This document shows positions 35,320 to 35,341 of a stretch of DNA of 35,341 bases, one piece after another. Origin of the DNA: Moorena sp. SS36440bin_2. GTDB taxonomy: Bacteria > Cyanobacteriota > Cyanobacteriia > Cyanobacteriales > Coleofasciculaceae. Location of the stretch: positions 1-35,341 of the forward strand of contig WTKN01000161.1 in assembly GCA_011524395.1 (NCBI GenBank), in the 5' to 3' direction. Every line of letters begins with the position of its first letter. Position 1 is the stretch's first letter. A model generated the notes under the pieces. That model saw only the letters and a program-made list of their open reading frames with translations. It ran no database searches and was not told where the DNA came from. The translations under genes were made by a program, and so were the position numbers.

Positions 35320-35341
35320 ATTACCTTTATTTTTTATTTTT

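Overview
The window comes from a cyanobacterium, probably a large filamentous, gliding one. This rests on about fifteen copies of the HIP1 octamer GCGATCGC, an FtsZ with the cyanobacterial N-terminal extension, a PatA-type response regulator, a cyanobacteriochrome chemoreceptor, a 70-residue DUF2555 gene joined to coaBC, and large STAND/WD40 proteins. A Moorena/Lyngbya-like genus is a guess from style only. I see no rRNA, tRNA or CRISPR array.

Layout. (1) Positions 1-1101 hold no convincing gene, but carry two diverged copies of a 50-bp hairpin repeat and other debris that looks like decayed IS200/IS605-type ends. (2) Positions 1102-14471 (minus strand) form one chemotaxis-like locus, transcribed as PatA-type regulator, CheY, CheW, two tandem chemoreceptors, hybrid CheA, then a distant CheW. 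This is the Pix/Pil/Hmp architecture that controls type IV pilus motility. The first chemoreceptor has a complete dual-cysteine (DXCF plus CH) chromophore-binding GAF domain and is a PixJ-type photoreceptor. The second has lost the canonical cysteine. (3) A DevC-like ABC permease (+) converges on a short NB-ARC protein (-), with a perfect inverted repeat between them. (4) A division cluster on the minus strand runs ftsQ, ftsZ, then a small coiled-coil membrane protein. (5) On the plus strand, a P-loop ATPase and a 1733-residue TPR/nSTAND1/14xWD40 protein form a probable two-gene NTPase signalling or conflict module, split by 777 bp containing a terminator. (6) Next come a periplasmic C-terminal processing protease, a palindrome-rich spacer, and the translationally coupled DUF2555-coaBC pair. 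(7) At the right edge on the minus strand, a NIP/AqpN-like aquaporin precedes a thioredoxin-fold-independent LMW-PTP arsenate reductase with the Synechocystis cysteine pattern (C8, C80, C82). Together they make a plausible arsenate-reduction and arsenite-exit unit.

The most interesting points are the paired light-sensing and non-light-sensing chemoreceptors feeding one CheA, the ATPase plus STAND-WD40 module with repeat insertions, the aquaporin-ArsC pairing, a 7-bp tandem repeat that stacks seven ATG triplets in front of cheA, and two overlapping long perfect palindromes upstream of coaBC. Domain calls come from motif recognition by eye; no database search was run.
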